Shown: positions 23,802-35,999, numbered from the stretch's first letter. The stretch: 64,000 nt of DNA from Sepiola atlantica (GCA_963556195.1 OY744528.1:62691552-62755551); one strand, 5' to 3'. Numbers and translations are program-made. Notes: a model not told the origin generated them from the letters alone.

Positions 23802-24985
23802 AATTGTATTCGGGAGAGGGGGAGCAATAAATGCTTATCTTTAATATTGAATACTATTCTTTAGTTTTAAATGACTGCGATTGAGTCACTTGAGCCATTT
23901 GGCGCTGGCGGCCGGTGGAAAAGTAGAAAAATAAAAATAAACCGAAAAAAAACTGTATTCGAGGGGGGGAGACAATTATATGCTTATCTTTAATATTGAA
24001 GACTATTCTTTAGTTTTAAATGACTGCGATTGAGTCACTTGAGCCATTTGGCGCTGGCGGCCGGTGGAAAAGTAGAAAAATAAAAATAAACCGAAAAAAC
24101 TGTATTCGAGGGGGGGGGGGAGACACTTATATGCTTATCTTTAATATTGAAGACTATTCTTTAGTTTTAAATGACTGCGATTGAGTCACTTGAGCCATTT
24201 GGCGCTGGCGGCCGGTGGAAAAGTAGAAAAATAAAAATAAACCGAAAAAACTGTATTCGAGGGGGGGGGGGAGACACTTATATGCTTATCTTTAATATTG
24301 AAGACTATTCTTTAGTTTTAAATGACTGCGATTGAGTCACTTGAGCCATTTGGCGCTGGCGGCCGGTGGAAAAGTAGAAAAATAAAAATAAACCGAAAAA
24401 ACTGTATTCGAGGGGGGGGGGAGACACTTATATGCTTATCTTTAATATTGAAGACTATTCTTTAGTTTTAAATGACTGCGATTGAGTCACTTGAGCCATT
24501 TGGCGCTGGCGGCCGGTGGAAAAGTAGAAAAATAAAAATAAACCGAAAAAAAACTGTATTCGAGGGGGGGGGGGGAGACAATTATATGCTTATCTTTAAT
24601 ATTGAATACTATTCTTTAGTTTTAAATGACTGCGATTGAGTCACTTGAGCCATTTGGCGCTGGCGGCCGGTGGAAAAGTAGAAAAATAAAAATAAACCGA
24701 AAAAACTGTATTCGAGGGGGGGGGGAGACACTTATATGCTTATCTTTAATATTGAAGACTATTCTTTAGTTTTAAATGACTGCGATTGAGTCACTTGAGC
24801 CATTTGGCGCTGGCGGCCGGTGGAAAAGTAGAAAAATAAAAATAAACCGAAAAAAACTGTATTCGTGGGGGGGCACAATTATATGCTTATCTTTAATATT
24901 GAAGACTATTCTTTATTTTTAAATGATTGCAATTGAGTCACTTGAGCCATTTTGCGCTGGCGGTCGGTGGGGGCCGCTGCCGGCC
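23802..24985. repeat. Eight tandem copies of a 147-152-bp unit
   Basis: Units start at 23802, 23951, 24098, 24249, 24400, 24552, 24704 and 24855 (measured at AACTGTATTCGAGG or its variant). Each has a variable G-run of about 6-12, GACxxTTATATGCTTATC, TGCGATTGAGTCACTTGAGC and GGCGCTGGCGGCCGGTGG. The middle six are almost identical; the outer ones are diverged. The G-run length accounts for most of the length variation. The unit contains the AP-1-like word TGAGTCA. This is the amplified right arm of the foldback. Confidence 0.95.
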
Positions 24986-25574
24986 AGTAAAAGTGCCATC
25001 CCTTTTTTCTTTGGTTTTTGATAATGCTTATCTACTTCCATTTAAATTTCCATTTGCTCAACATATTCATTAAAACATAAATTAGGAGAGAACTTTGAAA
25101 ATTTGTTTAAAAAAAGCAATATTTTATTCAATTATCTAATTTTTTACATTGTTTTTATTATTTGTTTTTAATTGACACCAGAATTGTATTAATGGCGCTT
25201 ATGCTCACGTCGTTGTCAATGCAAAGGGGGATAACTAGGTTTGACTAAGAAAATAAGCATTAAATAAGCGTCCAATAATTGTATCATTTTCGTAATTATA
25301 TTTAAACACTAGTGTTCACTAAAATCACGACTAAAATTTCTAACATAAATCATTTTTATATTAGTTTTTTTTCTTGGTATCTCTAATAAAAAAATATTTT
25401 TTTATGATAATAGTACAATTTATGTTAGGATTTGTTGAATGATAACGTGGAAACTGTACTAGTTGTTACTTTTGTGCTCTTAAATTATGGAGTAATGTCC
25501 CTTGCACTTGTCAAGGGTAATTCAGAGTTGCTTTCCTTGTATAACAACCAGAGTCGTTTCCTTATGATAATCAG

Positions 25575-26040
25575 AGGGCAAACCAGAAGAATCCCCACTT
25601 CAAGTCCGCAGCAAACGGTGTCCGGTCAGATTCAGTTTCTGTTTTGGGTCGCGTACTCTTGTGGTTTGCTAAGTTTGGGACTTATTTTTATTTATTAATT
25701 TATTTATTTAATAGTTAAGGTTAAGCACAGAATAGTTAACAAAGCCCCCCCCCCACACACACACCTCATGTTAAGAAATTCTTTCTAAAAAATATTCGGC
25801 AGTTTATTGACCGTGCTGCAATAATAACGTTATTATTTAGAAAGCCATTCTTAACATGGACAGGAGGGGGCTTTGTTAACTATTCTGTACTAACAATTTA
25901 ACAAATAAATTAATAAATTTGGAAAACTGAAACTCTCGCCGGAAGTTATATTACGGATGAAGTTTAATATCAGGAACTGAATCTGACCAGGAACCGTTTG
26001 CTGCGGACTTTGAGTCGAGAATTCTTCTGTTTTACCCTTT
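25575..26040. mobile_element. Second foldback element (~470 bp)
   Basis: Arms 25575-25790 and 25838-26040 are imperfect reverse complements sharing AGTCCGCAGCAAACGG, GGTCAGATTCAGTT.CTG, AATTTATT and CAGAATAGTTAACAAAGCCC. The ~48-nt loop carries the palindrome AATAATAACGTTATTATT also found in the arms of the first foldback. About 50 bp in mid-arm is unrelated between the two sides. An 88-codon open frame at 25432-25698 overlaps the left arm and is probably not a gene. Confidence 0.75.
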
Positions 26041-26409
26041 AGAAAAAATAAAAATTCTCAAATTTAATATCACAGCGGTTTTCTAAAAATGGAACATTGA
26101 CAAGATTTAAGTATGGGTAAGATTGATACACATGCGCAGTAACGTTTACGGTGTTTAAAAATATCAGTATTGTTATAAGCGATTCTATATAATATCATGC
26201 CAACAATTTTAAATCATGGATAAAATAATAAAACTAAGTAGATCGCTGTTATACAGGGTTTCTCATCACCTTCTCACTTGGAAGGTTTGGATATGGATAA
26301 TTTGTTAAATATCTTTTTTTAATCTTATATCTTCACATAAATACATCTTATGGAAACCAAGATTAGAATGACTGACCGGCACGTTTGCCATATATTAGAA
26401 TAAAGCCCT

Positions 26410-27190
26410 CTTTTTGACCCTACTACTGAACTAGATTCTTTTTGACCCTACTACTGAACTAGATTCTTTTTGACCCTACTACTGAACTAGATTCTTTTTG
26501 ACCCTACTACTGAACTAGATTCTTTTTTATCCTACTACTGAACTAGATTTTTTTTATCCTACTACTGAACTAGATTCTTTTTTATCCTACTACTGAACTA
26601 TATTCTTTTTTACCCTACTACTGAACTAGATTCTTTTTGACCCTACTACTGAACTAGATTTTTTTTGACCCTACTACTGAACTAGATTCTTTTTGACCCT
26701 ACTATTGAACTAGATTTTTTTTGACCCTACTATTGAACTAGATTCTTTTTGACCCTACTATTGAACTATATTCTTTTTTATCCTACTACTGAACTAGATT
26801 CTTTTTTACCCTACTACTGAACTAGATTCTTTTTTACCCTACTACTGAACTATATTCTTTTTTACCCGACTCATGAACTAGATTCTTTTTGACCCTGCTA
26901 CTGAACAAGATTCTTTTTGATCCTAATACTGAACTAGATTTTTTTAATACTACTACTGAACAAGATTCTTTTTGATCCTAATACTGAACTAGATTCTTTT
27001 AATACTACTACTGAACTAGATTCTTTTTTACCCTACTACTGAACTAGATTCTTTTTGACCCTACTACTGAACTATATTCTTTTTTGCCCTACTACTGAAC
27101 TAGATTCTTTTTGACCCTACTACTAAACAAGCTTCTTTTTGATCCTAATACTGAACTAGATTTTTTTTATACTACTACTGAACGAGATTC
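26410..27190. repeat. Minisatellite, 28-29-bp unit, about 27 copies
   Basis: The unit is TTTTTGACCCTACTACTGAA followed by CTAGATTC, with variants TTATCCTACTACTG and TACTATTG. It runs uninterrupted for 780 bp. Unit lengths not divisible by three and scattered stops argue against coding. Confidence 0.97.
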
Positions 27191-27689
27191 TTCCAGTTTA
27201 GAAAGATTTCAAGAGCTGTAAATTCAGTTTATTCCCATTGTCTTGTTGCGTTCTTTTGAGCGTTACGTAACATTTTTCTCTATATATATTTCATCTTCTT
27301 TCATACTGTAGATAAACCATGTGTATATAGGAAGATTAGAGAATACCTTTTCGCCTCGGGATTTGCACGAAAATTTAAAAAAAGTTTTCCACCTGTTAGC
27401 TTAGTTTTAAATAATAAGTTTACTGAGAGATATTTTTCTTCCCTATAATTTCTATGTTTTGACATTGACGAGAAATTTATTTCTTAATTGTTACTTTATT
27501 TTACCCCGGTTATAGTGGGGCTATGTTTTCAGAAAAATGGGTTTAAATAAAAAGATGTCCTCCCTTTTGTTCCTAACCGGCTAATTTCTGGTTGGCTATT
27601 TAAATTATTTCAAAGCTTACTCGTGGGACATTTAATTATTCTTCGATTTAGCCGGAATATTTAAGTTAAGTTTAGTTTTCTTTGACTTT

Positions 27690-28432
27690 TGTTCTGTCCT
27701 CAGTCATTGGAGAAAAATCCTGTCCTCAGTCGATGGAGGAAAAATCCTTCTGTTCTCAGTCTGTGGAGGAAAAATCCTTCTGTTTTCAATCGATGGATGA
27801 TAATCCTTCTGTTCTAAGTCTGTGGGGGAAAAATCCTCCTGTTCTCAGTTTGTGGAGGAAAAAACGTTCTGTTCTCAGTCTGTGGAGGAAAAATCCTTCT
27901 GTTCTCAGTTTGTGGAGTAAAAATCCTTCTGTTCTAAATCTTGGAGGAAAAATCCTTTTGTTCTCAGTTTGTGGAGGAAAAATCCTCCTATTCTCAGTCT
28001 GTGGAGGAAAAATCCTTCTGTTCTCATTCTCTTGAGTAAAAATCCTTCTGTTCTAAGTCTTGGAGTAAAAATCCTTCTGTTCTCATTCTCTGGAGTAAAA
28101 ATCCTTGTTCTAAGTCTGTGGGGGGAAATCCTTCTGTTCTAAGTCTTGGAGGAAAAATCCTTCTGTTCTCAGTCTGTGGAGTAAAAATCCTTCTGTTCTA
28201 AGTCCGTGGAGGAAAAATCCTTCTGTTCTCAGTCTGTGGAGGAAAAATCCTTCTGTTCTAAGTCTGTGGAGGAAGAATCCTTCTGTTCTCATTCTCTGGA
28301 GTAAAAATCCTTGTTCTAAGTCTTGGAGGAAATATAATTCTGTTCTCAGTCTGTGGAGGAAAAATCCTTCTGTTCTAAGTCTGTGGAGGAAAAATATTTC
28401 TGTTCTAAGTCTGTGGAGGAAAAATCCTTCAT
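27690..28432. repeat. Minisatellite, ~30-bp unit, about 24 copies
   Basis: The unit is GTCTGTGGAGGAAAAATCCT followed by TCTGTTCTCA, with TAAGTC and GAGTAA variants and several 25-26-bp units. Open frames run through parts (VEEKSFCSQS or RTEGFFLHRL repeats), but indels shift the frame often, so protein coding is unlikely. Confidence 0.95.
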
Positions 28433-28695
28433 AGAAGGTAATTTGTTTTGTCCCAATCTAGGGCACCATTCTTTTCGGGAGCTGTATTTTTCTCCCACTT
28501 TAAAACAGACCTTTTCCCTCGTGGGGCGGCAAGAAAATAGGAAAGTTTAATTATGTATAGATTCTCTTTAATTGGGTTCTAAACACAAACATCACTCTAA
28601 TGCGTACTTGTTTTAGCTAGCTGCAAAGAGAATTTTATAATTTTCTTTTTGATCATAATTTGGGCGATTCACCCTCATTTTAATTCTTTTCTTGA

Positions 28696-28985
28696 ATTAT
28701 TTATGTTTGGTCTAGCATTTTTAGAAATCTCAACGTGTCAACCGCTTCTGCGTTCAGCATGTTTGTAGACGAGAGGATGTTTATCATGGATGAAATTATT
28801 CTTAATCTGAACATGTTGATGTCTTAGAAGAACTTTCCGAAACTTATTTATCGTGCTACGACGTTGATCAAAGAAAGGTTTTTTTGTCAGTGCTCGATTT
28901 GACCGCGTATTTAGAATTTGTTGACAAGGATTATTCTAGGGTAGAGATATTCAGAGAAGGGGTAATGGAAGCCCTTGAAGATTAA
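28696..28985 (+). pseudogene. Unidentified coding-like fragment with one frameshift
   Basis: From 28696 a frame reads FSMFVDERMFIMDEIILNLN. A shift near 28807-28811 continues as EHVDVLEELSETYLSCYDVD, then VLDLTAYLEFVDKDYSRVEI and FREGVMEALED, stopping at 28983-28985. About 95 codons in total with a realistic protein composition. The family is not recognised. It begins 260 bp after the 30-bp minisatellite. It could be a decayed host or element gene, or an exon pair with an unseen junction. Confidence 0.4.
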
Positions 28986-29169
28986 TTTAAATAACCCTGG
29001 TACTTTTAAAGTACATATTTTGTGTACTTTATTCGATGCTAGTGTGCACCATAGGAGATGGAGCCTCCTGAATAGTTCGAGACTTCTTGTACTATCTGTC
29101 TTTGCTACCTTGTTGGAGTCAAGGAGAGATTATTCTGGCTAGAGTTCAGTAAACTCAAGCTCGACTGGC

Positions 29170-29565
29170 TCATCTTGATTTCAGTAAAGTGTCGCCTGTT
29201 GGTGGAGTCCGCGGTATTTGCTGACTACTTGGTGTGTAGTTCACCCCCTCAGAAAGTCTGCGAGAGTGAAGATTGTGCTCTGCAGAAGTCTTCTGCAAAA
29301 CTATGCTGGTATGAGTCTGAAGCGGCTTCTTTTCTGTGTGACCTTTCCTGCATTGGAGTCGACTTCAGGAATAGGGGTATTTGCGTGTCTTCGTGAGTTT
29401 TGGAGGACATACCTGAACATAGCTTTCTGCAATGCTGCTAATGCTATTGATGCCCGAATTGTTTTGTTTTGGGATTTTCCCCTTGGACCAAAATTTCAAC
29501 ATTTTAAAAATGGAAGTTGCGGTCCCCGTTGCTGGAGACTAGAAGCTCGGATCTCTTATTAATGG
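29170..29565 (+). other. Open frames of unknown status
   Basis: Two overlapping + frames (73 and 114 codons) cover this stretch. One is Cys-rich (CESEDCALQKSSAKLCWYES). No family is recognised and there is no clear splice support. Confidence 0.2.
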
Positions 29566-29851
29566 AAACTTTTGATGGCCCTTTGAGCGTTAGATGCCTA
29601 TTCTTAACCTTTTCCAGGCTTGGGTTATCTAGCTTGATGTCTTGAGCTCGACAAGCCATTAAAACTGTGATTTCCCTGCTCGGTTTGTGCTGGAAATCTT
29701 TCTCAATTTCCTTTGGATTCACAGCCTCTGGTAGCTTTCCTGTGTTCGCTCCTTCCCTAACTTCGGGATAGATATTACTGAGCTGTTCTGGATTCGAGAG
29801 ATCGTGATGATATTCCAGCTCAGTCTCACATTTTAGGACATATAAGTAGGT
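29504..29851 (-). CDS. 115-codon open frame, unidentified
   Basis: The minus strand is open from just after TAA (29852-29854) to a stop at 29504-29506. It begins TYLYVLKCETELEYHHDLSN. Inside are EVREGANTGKLPEAVNPKEI and PSREITVLMACRAQDIKLDN. The composition is convincingly protein-like (charged, few low-complexity runs), and no ATG is needed if it is an internal exon or an element fragment. The neighbouring minus frame at 29932-30192 also reads well (NIDIPTTTPALLNDEENQIS, then KLSEQEKNF), but a frame change and stops separate the two. A decayed transposon ORF is my best guess. No function is assigned. Confidence 0.35.
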   Translation of the reverse strand, partial: TYLYVLKCETELEYHHDLSNPEQLSNIYPEVREGANTGKLPEAVNPKEIEKDFQHKPSREITVLMACRAQDIKLDNPSLEKVKNRHLTLKGPSKVSINKRSELLVSSNGDRNFHF

Positions 29852-30070
29852 TTACTATAAGAATTACCTGTTGCAGGACAATAGGTGTATTTTTAATTAA
29901 ATATCCTCCATTTAGTAAATTTTTGGTCCCATTACATTTTTGTCCAGAGAAAGTTTTTTTCTTGTTCAGAAAGTTTTGAAATTTGATTTTCTTCGTCATT
30001 AAGCAGTGCTGGAGTGGTAGTGGGGATGTCAATGTTTCTTGATACAATGTATTGGCTCGCCTGTCCTTTC

Positions 30071-30193
<123 letters not shown>

Positions 30194-30319
30194 GCCGGAA
30201 GCGTAACCCTTTTCCTGTCCCTTTTTCACCATGTCGGCATTGGCGACAGTGGTCGCATAGCAGTTCAAGAGGGAGGAGAAAGCTGAAACCAGATTGGCGG
30301 ACATGGGATCGCATTCTAC

Positions 30320-31370
30320 TTTGAGATTTTAGCGTCGGTTTTCAACACATCTGATTTTCCAGCCTAGGAAAAGGTCGTGTTATCCTGGACTCCGTCTGTA
30401 CAAGATACATTACAGACATAAAAAGTTCCGACCAGCCCAACTGTGAAAAAGTCGTGTTAAAAAGCTAACCGACGTACAGACGTTCCCGTGTAGGAAAATA
30501 TTCAAGAAAAACAACAGGTTTTTTTATTAACGAGGATGAAAAAGACCTTAAAATAAAAAAAGAGTTGAACACCAAAGGTTTTTTAACGAAAATTATTAGA
30601 GTTAAGAACAACCTAAAGTTTTAAAACCCGAAACGGTTTGATAGAAAAGTAGATAATTGCCTCTGAGAGTTTTCTCCATTTTTTATGTATTCTTTTTGCG
30701 CTCAAACTGATTATTTTATTTAACGTCATGTTTTTTATTGTTACCTTTGGTGCACGAAGTAACCACTGCTTTAGGAAACAAAAGCAACCGGCTTTTATTT
30801 TTTAATATACATCAAACTGTATTAGATTTCATTTCAGGGTCTAATTTATTATTTGTCCCTTTTTATGTCCTTGTTATTTTCACCTATTTTCCATTTGTTG
30901 TTACCCAAAGACGAATTTTGATAACGACCCCAAAATTCTGTCACGTTCGCTATTTGCTTTCATTGATTTGATAAAAGTCCGGGATCGATCCAGAAAGCAT
31001 CATGTTAACTGCATTAGTCATAAAAATGAAATACGAATATTCTCTTTTTCTTCACAGAATAACTGTTTACAAAATGTTATCTTTCTCTGAAAGAGAGTGT
31101 ATGTTATATTGTTCCGCAGACAAAAGTTGTAAAATTGCCAAGTCCTGTTCGATAAATAGCTCCAGCCACGCGGAGGCATTTTTAAAAGAAATTTAATTTG
31201 CGACAATACGAATGAGAACAATGAATGAGAACACTCAACGAATGTAGAATTCAACAATGAAAGATTTAACAAATAAAAAGTTTAACGAATGAAAATGAAA
31301 AAAAAAACGAATTTCAGTTTAAAACAACTGCACGAAGTATTATTTGAATTAGTTAGACTACTGTTCTCAT
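30320..31370. other. No gene recognised
   Basis: AT-rich sequence with short open frames on both strands (for example 30738-30971) and no family motif. Confidence 0.4.
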
Positions 31371-31490
31371 CTTAGATGTTATTCTCACAACGTTTCGGCC
31401 GATGTAATAAGTAGTAATAAGTAGTAGGACTACACATCTAAAACAAGCAGAGGTTTAAAGCTCCCACAATTCATACTGGAATTGTCCACA

Positions 31491-31625
31491 TGGACACGTG
31501 GTGCAACGGATAAAGTGCTAAGTGATAATTGATTCCAAGTGACAGTTTTGTGAAGGTTGAAGGTTCAATACTCAGTACAAGTTATACTAAGAATACAATT
31601 AAGGAATTACTTCAGAATTCTACTT
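31491..31625 (+). mobile_element. tRNA-like SINE fragment
   Basis: A-box-like GTGGTGCAACGGATAA at about 31499-31514 and B-box-like GGTTCAATACTC at 31562-31573 lie at tRNA spacing. The core is shared with 50696-50990. A nearby inverted block (ATGTTATTCTCACAACGTTT at about 31376-31395) is the reverse complement of the tail of that other copy. Confidence 0.6.
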
Positions 31626-31639
31626 ACCGATCCACTTAC

Positions 31640-31865
31640 TGTACTTGTATGCCTTTAACGTAAATACCTCCGACCCACCCGACTAACAGTAAAATCCCAC
31701 CCCATTCACTGTAGAGATCCCTAGATGTAATACTCTAATAGCTTCTTTTCTCGAATCGCTTGTTTTTGAAATTCCCTTGCTGCTCCCCATTTCTTCGACC
31801 GTATCAGCATGCAGAAATTTAAATGTATTATAAACAAACATCTTGCTGTCACCCCACCCCACTCA
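31640..31865 (+). pseudogene. 3' end of a LINE reverse transcriptase ORF, plus strand
   Basis: It reads TRLTVKSHPIHCRDP, then SNSFFSRIACF, NSLAAPHFF and FKCIINKHL with stops between. This is the C-terminal RxxHPF..R..FF.R....WNSLP..... FK..VN.HL region of the same LINE type as 3280-4640. Truncated and decayed. Confidence 0.65.
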
Positions 31866-33068
31866 GGTTGCCCCCTATAAAATAGCCCCATTATGCTTCA
31901 GTGGAAATATGCAAATTAATACTATAATGTATCAAGACAATTCGACAGGTTGTAGCTAGGTCTACTCGTTCTCGATTCGGTTGGAGTGAACGGAGATGAA
32001 TAGAATATATACTGACTTCAAATCGGTCACGAGAGTAAAATGTATCCCAGGATGACAGTACCTCTATGTACAAAGTGATCCAACCCCCAAACATAAAAAA
32101 CATGTTACAGTAAAAAAAATACACAGATTACACCATTTAAGTTATGAGCTGAGAATATTTAAAACTCTCTGGAGTTAAACTTTCTAGAATCTATAGAATT
32201 TTGTGTCCTTTACTTACGTATTAAATCTCATTAAAATGAAAGGTAAAATAATTTAATGGACGGAGTGGGTGTTGAGTGGTCGTCGCCATGGTCTTTCACG
32301 TACATTTTGAAAGCAAGCAAGAAATTCCGCTATAAAATGCACGGTGAGCCCCCATCTCTAAATGTCAATGTGTTTGTTTTCCTTGTACGTTTGTGTGGAT
32401 TGTAAAATATTATCTGCCCTTCCATTGGTGATACGCTCACCTTTATGATATTGCGCCTTGTTGGATCCGCTGAGAATTGGATATAGAGTTTTAGTGTAAC
32501 GTTATACCATTAAGAAAATGAGTGGAGGCTTTACGAGACTGGATTCAAAAGGAGTTTTGTGGAACTTCGTTTGATCGTAAATTCTGTCGTCGTTCTAGCG
32601 GTTTCTGTAGGTGGCGTTCACAGCAACATCACACTAAAGAACGCAATTAAAAAATATACATTTTTCTATTATTTAACTTCGGTATGCTATTGCAATGATG
32701 CTGATTTATTTAGTGAACATGCGACTTGCTAGTGTGTATGCGTGTTTGTGTGTGCGTGGCGCATTGTAGTAGGTTACCCAAAACCGCGTGTGTAGTTGTC
32801 GCGTGCGTCGACCTGCGACAAAACTATTCTGCTCGTTAGTATACATAGGTGGCATTAACCTATGGCTTAAAAAAAACATGATACTCCTTTTTTGTTAACT
32901 CAGCCATGCTCTCTCTCTCTCTTCGCCATATAATATTATTACTCACTTATGAACAACAAAAAACACTTCTTGGGAACGCACTGGATTTAAAAAAATTCAA
33001 TTATGGAATATGCCCATAAAATCCAAAATATTGAAACTTTAAATGCTGAAACAGAGTGACCAAAGAAA

Positions 33069-33575
33069 GAATTAAAAGAAACCTTTTCAGAAGTTTTGTT
33101 CTGGTAGTCTGGGGAAAAAATTACTGGCAAGTTCGAATTAAGACAACATATTGAACCAGTTTTTTTAAGAAAAAGAAATGTCCCATGTCAGACTTACGAA
33201 GAATTAAATAGATTAAAAAAATGGGAGTATTATCGAAAGTAGAGTACAGCGAGTGGGCTTCGCATACAGTCTACGTGAAAAAGTTAAGAGATCCGTGTCT
33301 ATGCAGATTTCTCCACGAGATTAGCAAGGCACTAAAGGATTACCACTACCCTCTGCCTAGTCCATAAGAGATATTCGCTAAACTCAGTGGGGTACAATCT
33401 TTTTCAAAGGTTAATTTAAATAATTCTTATTTACATATTTACATATACTTTGTATAAATACCCATAGGGGTTTGTACACATTCGAACGATTACCATTTGG
33501 TGTTAAGGTTTCACCAGCTATTTTTCAACAAGTAATGTACACATTACTTAGCGAACTGGAATTTGTGACAGCTTA
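33069..33575 (+). pseudogene. Ty3/Gypsy reverse transcriptase fragment 1
   Basis: Broken + frames spell the N-terminal RT region: ELKETFSEVLFW, GKFELRQHIEPVFLRKRNVP, then VEYSEWASHTVYVKK, ALKDYHYPLPSP, FAKLSGVQSFSK and, after a deletion of the motif A region, GLYTFERLPFGVKVSPAIFQ and QVMYTLLSEL. Gypsy order is preserved but stops and gaps make it dead. No LTR was identified nearby. Confidence 0.85.
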
Positions 33576-35270
33576 CTTTCATCTGACCTACACAAATTAT
33601 GTGAAACGCACATGGATAAAATAAATAAACAAATAAATTAGAATTACATTTAAGTAGAAACATGTAATAATAATATAATTATTACTGGTAAAATATTATA
33701 ACAATACTTTAATAATAGCAAACACAAAATACCAGCTCATACTTCAACAATAACTGCGATTTAATAGCAACAGACATCCCATAACTTCCGCATTCCTGAA
33801 AAAAACATACCCCAACCTAGTGGTTATACATATTTTTTCTTTTCGAAGATGGAGTTTACCTCGAAACTTAAAAAAAGATAGTACCACCGATACCATCTTG
33901 TTTCGACACATTACCTTGGTAAATAATCGAAAATTATTGAAATATTTCAATGTTTTTATTTATTCTGTTTATTTGTCTCGTATCCAACGGTGTTTTCTTA
34001 CCAAACTGCGTTGCCATACACACACAATGTCTTATTACAATATATATTCTGAAAATATATTACCCAGTGTATTTGGATAAGTATATTTCATTTTTATCAA
34101 AGACGGTCCAACATTATCGTCGGACCTTCGTTCGCGTTTAACATCCGTAAAAAGAAACTATATATTATGCCCCATAAAAACACTTTAAAATACACCAAAT
34201 AAACTGAAAGTTGGGGAATATTTATTAATATTGTTAAAATTTCACAAAATATCGAAGATATTTAAATTTTCACGAAGGCCTTCCACCCCCATTTTTGCCC
34301 TCTTTGCATAAAATTAAACTATACATACTCCACATTACTCCACCTCTAACACCTATATATCTATGTATGTGACAAAAATGTCTGCGTGTCATTCGGTCTG
34401 TTCGATGTTTTAAATATTTCCTATCAATTGCACAGCTGACAAGCATATAAATGATATAAATGAATAAATACGAAAGTCTTTTTCATTTATTACATATTAC
34501 CATCAAACCGGGTTACTGTTATTTAAATCAATAATACAACATAGCATTTCAAATACTGTATATATATAGTACAGAGGAAGATCCTGAAGAGAGTCATTAG
34601 AATTTTTATTTTGCATAACTATTTTTAAACAGTTTATAATAAATGAATATTTAGTGTTATTCATTTGGCATTTTATTGTCGTATTTTTTTAATATATATG
34701 AAATAGTTTTGTCGATATTAACGGTAATTAATTTAAGTGATTTGATAAAAAAACGGATAAATTACGAAAACCTTTCTTAAAATATTTGAATTTTGAAAGG
34801 AGGTAATTTAAATTGAATTACTATCGCTGGTTAAAAAGAATGGTTTTATAGAGAGGGAGAGGGTGACTGCTTGCTTTCTTTCTCATTATCACCCACTCAC
34901 CCACTCACAAATTTTACTATTTATCTATTTATGTGAATAAAAGCGAATGTTTTGTATTGTGTTTTACAAGAAATTTATAAATGAAATGTTTATTGTTTAA
35001 AAGTTTGGTTTTGTGAAGCGTTAGCGAGCTGGAAAAGCCAACTAGTTAAAAATATTAATAAAAACTTCCCTGTTGTTGTTCTTCCCGATACGCTGTACTT
35101 AAAATGTTTCTGCTGTTCAATTCAATTTTAAATAATTTAACAAACATTTTAATAAGAGAAAATAATACATTATTTAATTTTTAGAAAAAAGTTTTATTTT
35201 AAATGTGTTGAATTTTATTGATAAAACGTGTAATATCTTTTTGCTAGTATATTACTACTCCCTAATAAAA
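33576..35270. other. AT-rich sequence; diverged copy of repeat family D at 34090-34380
   Basis: No gene recognised. Between about 34170 and 34350, blocks such as CACTTTAAAATACACCAAAT AAACTGAAAG and TTTGCATAAAATTAAACTA resemble 61520-61590. A palindrome-poor, AT-rich remainder follows. Confidence 0.4.
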
Positions 35271-35276
35271 TGGGAA

Positions 35277-35330
35277 AAGTAATCCCTGGGAGGATGGTAT
35301 CATTACAACAGAGCAAATACTACACTCCCC
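35277..35330 (-). repeat. U2-derived repeat unit, isolated
   Basis: GGAGGATGGTATCATTACAA followed by CAGAGCAAATACTACACTCC matches the units at 44.5 and 46 kb. ATACTACACT is the complement of the U2 snRNA word AGTGTAGTAT. Confidence 0.6.
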
Positions 35331-35999
35331 ACAAACAAACGCTGTGTTGAAGTCAATCTGCAAACTGTAAAATATTCACAACAGAAAGAAAAAGGAAAAG
35401 CCATTCAAACACAGGCTGACAATCATGGTACCCCCTCTCGGTTTTCTTCTCCGCGTGCAACCCCACTGATAAATTACCACGTCATCATAAGTTTACCATT
35501 TGTCCTGTCGCATTTTTTCACCTCTAGCCCACACCAGTACGGTACTGGGGAGGGGAATTACTGACAGCCCCTTTCTCTCAGGTATGTATTATAGTTAATG
35601 CCTCTTTAATTGGTGATAATCTGGTTATGTCTCTTCAGTCATGTCTGGTCCAAGATTACGTAAAAAGGGTACTTCTGCGTTCATTGTACGATAATTTAGC
35701 CAGTAGCATTTCTTTTTCGTTGTCTGTCAATGAAAAAGAGGAGAAGGAGGAGAAGTGACATTTTTAACCTTTGGTATACACGATAACTGACCCCCCCCCG
35801 TTCCATTGACAAAGCACAAAAGGGAAATGAAAATAGCCAAGGGTTCTATAAACGTTATATTAACGGGTAAAACGAGAATCCTGACCCATCTAAACATTAA
35901 AAAGGTATGTTTCTAAATATACTTTATTTTTAATGTTTAATTTGGTGTTTAATACATAGTATACATAAGAATTAAACAAAGATTCAGTAAACAAACCGG

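Larger units (their letters stand above)
22437..25005. mobile_element. Large nested foldback element with expanded right arm
   Basis: The left arm (about 22437-22705) and right arm are inverted copies. They share GCCATTTGGCGCTGGCGG, GACTGxGATTGAGTCACTTG, TATCTTTAATATTGAA and the palindrome AATAATAACGTTATTATT. Inside are two long TA runs (22707-22780, 23593-23664) and a second inverted repeat pair (22780-22912 and 23032-23161, about 90% identical). The outer ends also match in inverted orientation (GGATGG..ACTTTT..CGGCAGC versus GCTGCCGGCC..AAAAGTGCCATCC). The right arm is amplified into eight tandem units. No transposase is inside. It looks like a non-autonomous foldback DNA transposon; target-site duplications were not identified. 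Confidence 0.7.

Noticed and set aside
27682..28550. Open frames of 60-117 codons through the 30-bp minisatellite (VEEKSFCSQS, RTEGFFLHRL type repeats)
   Set aside because: The period is near a multiple of three, which keeps frames open by itself. Units of 25-29 bp shift the frame often and both strands are open, so this is not evidence of a repetitive protein.
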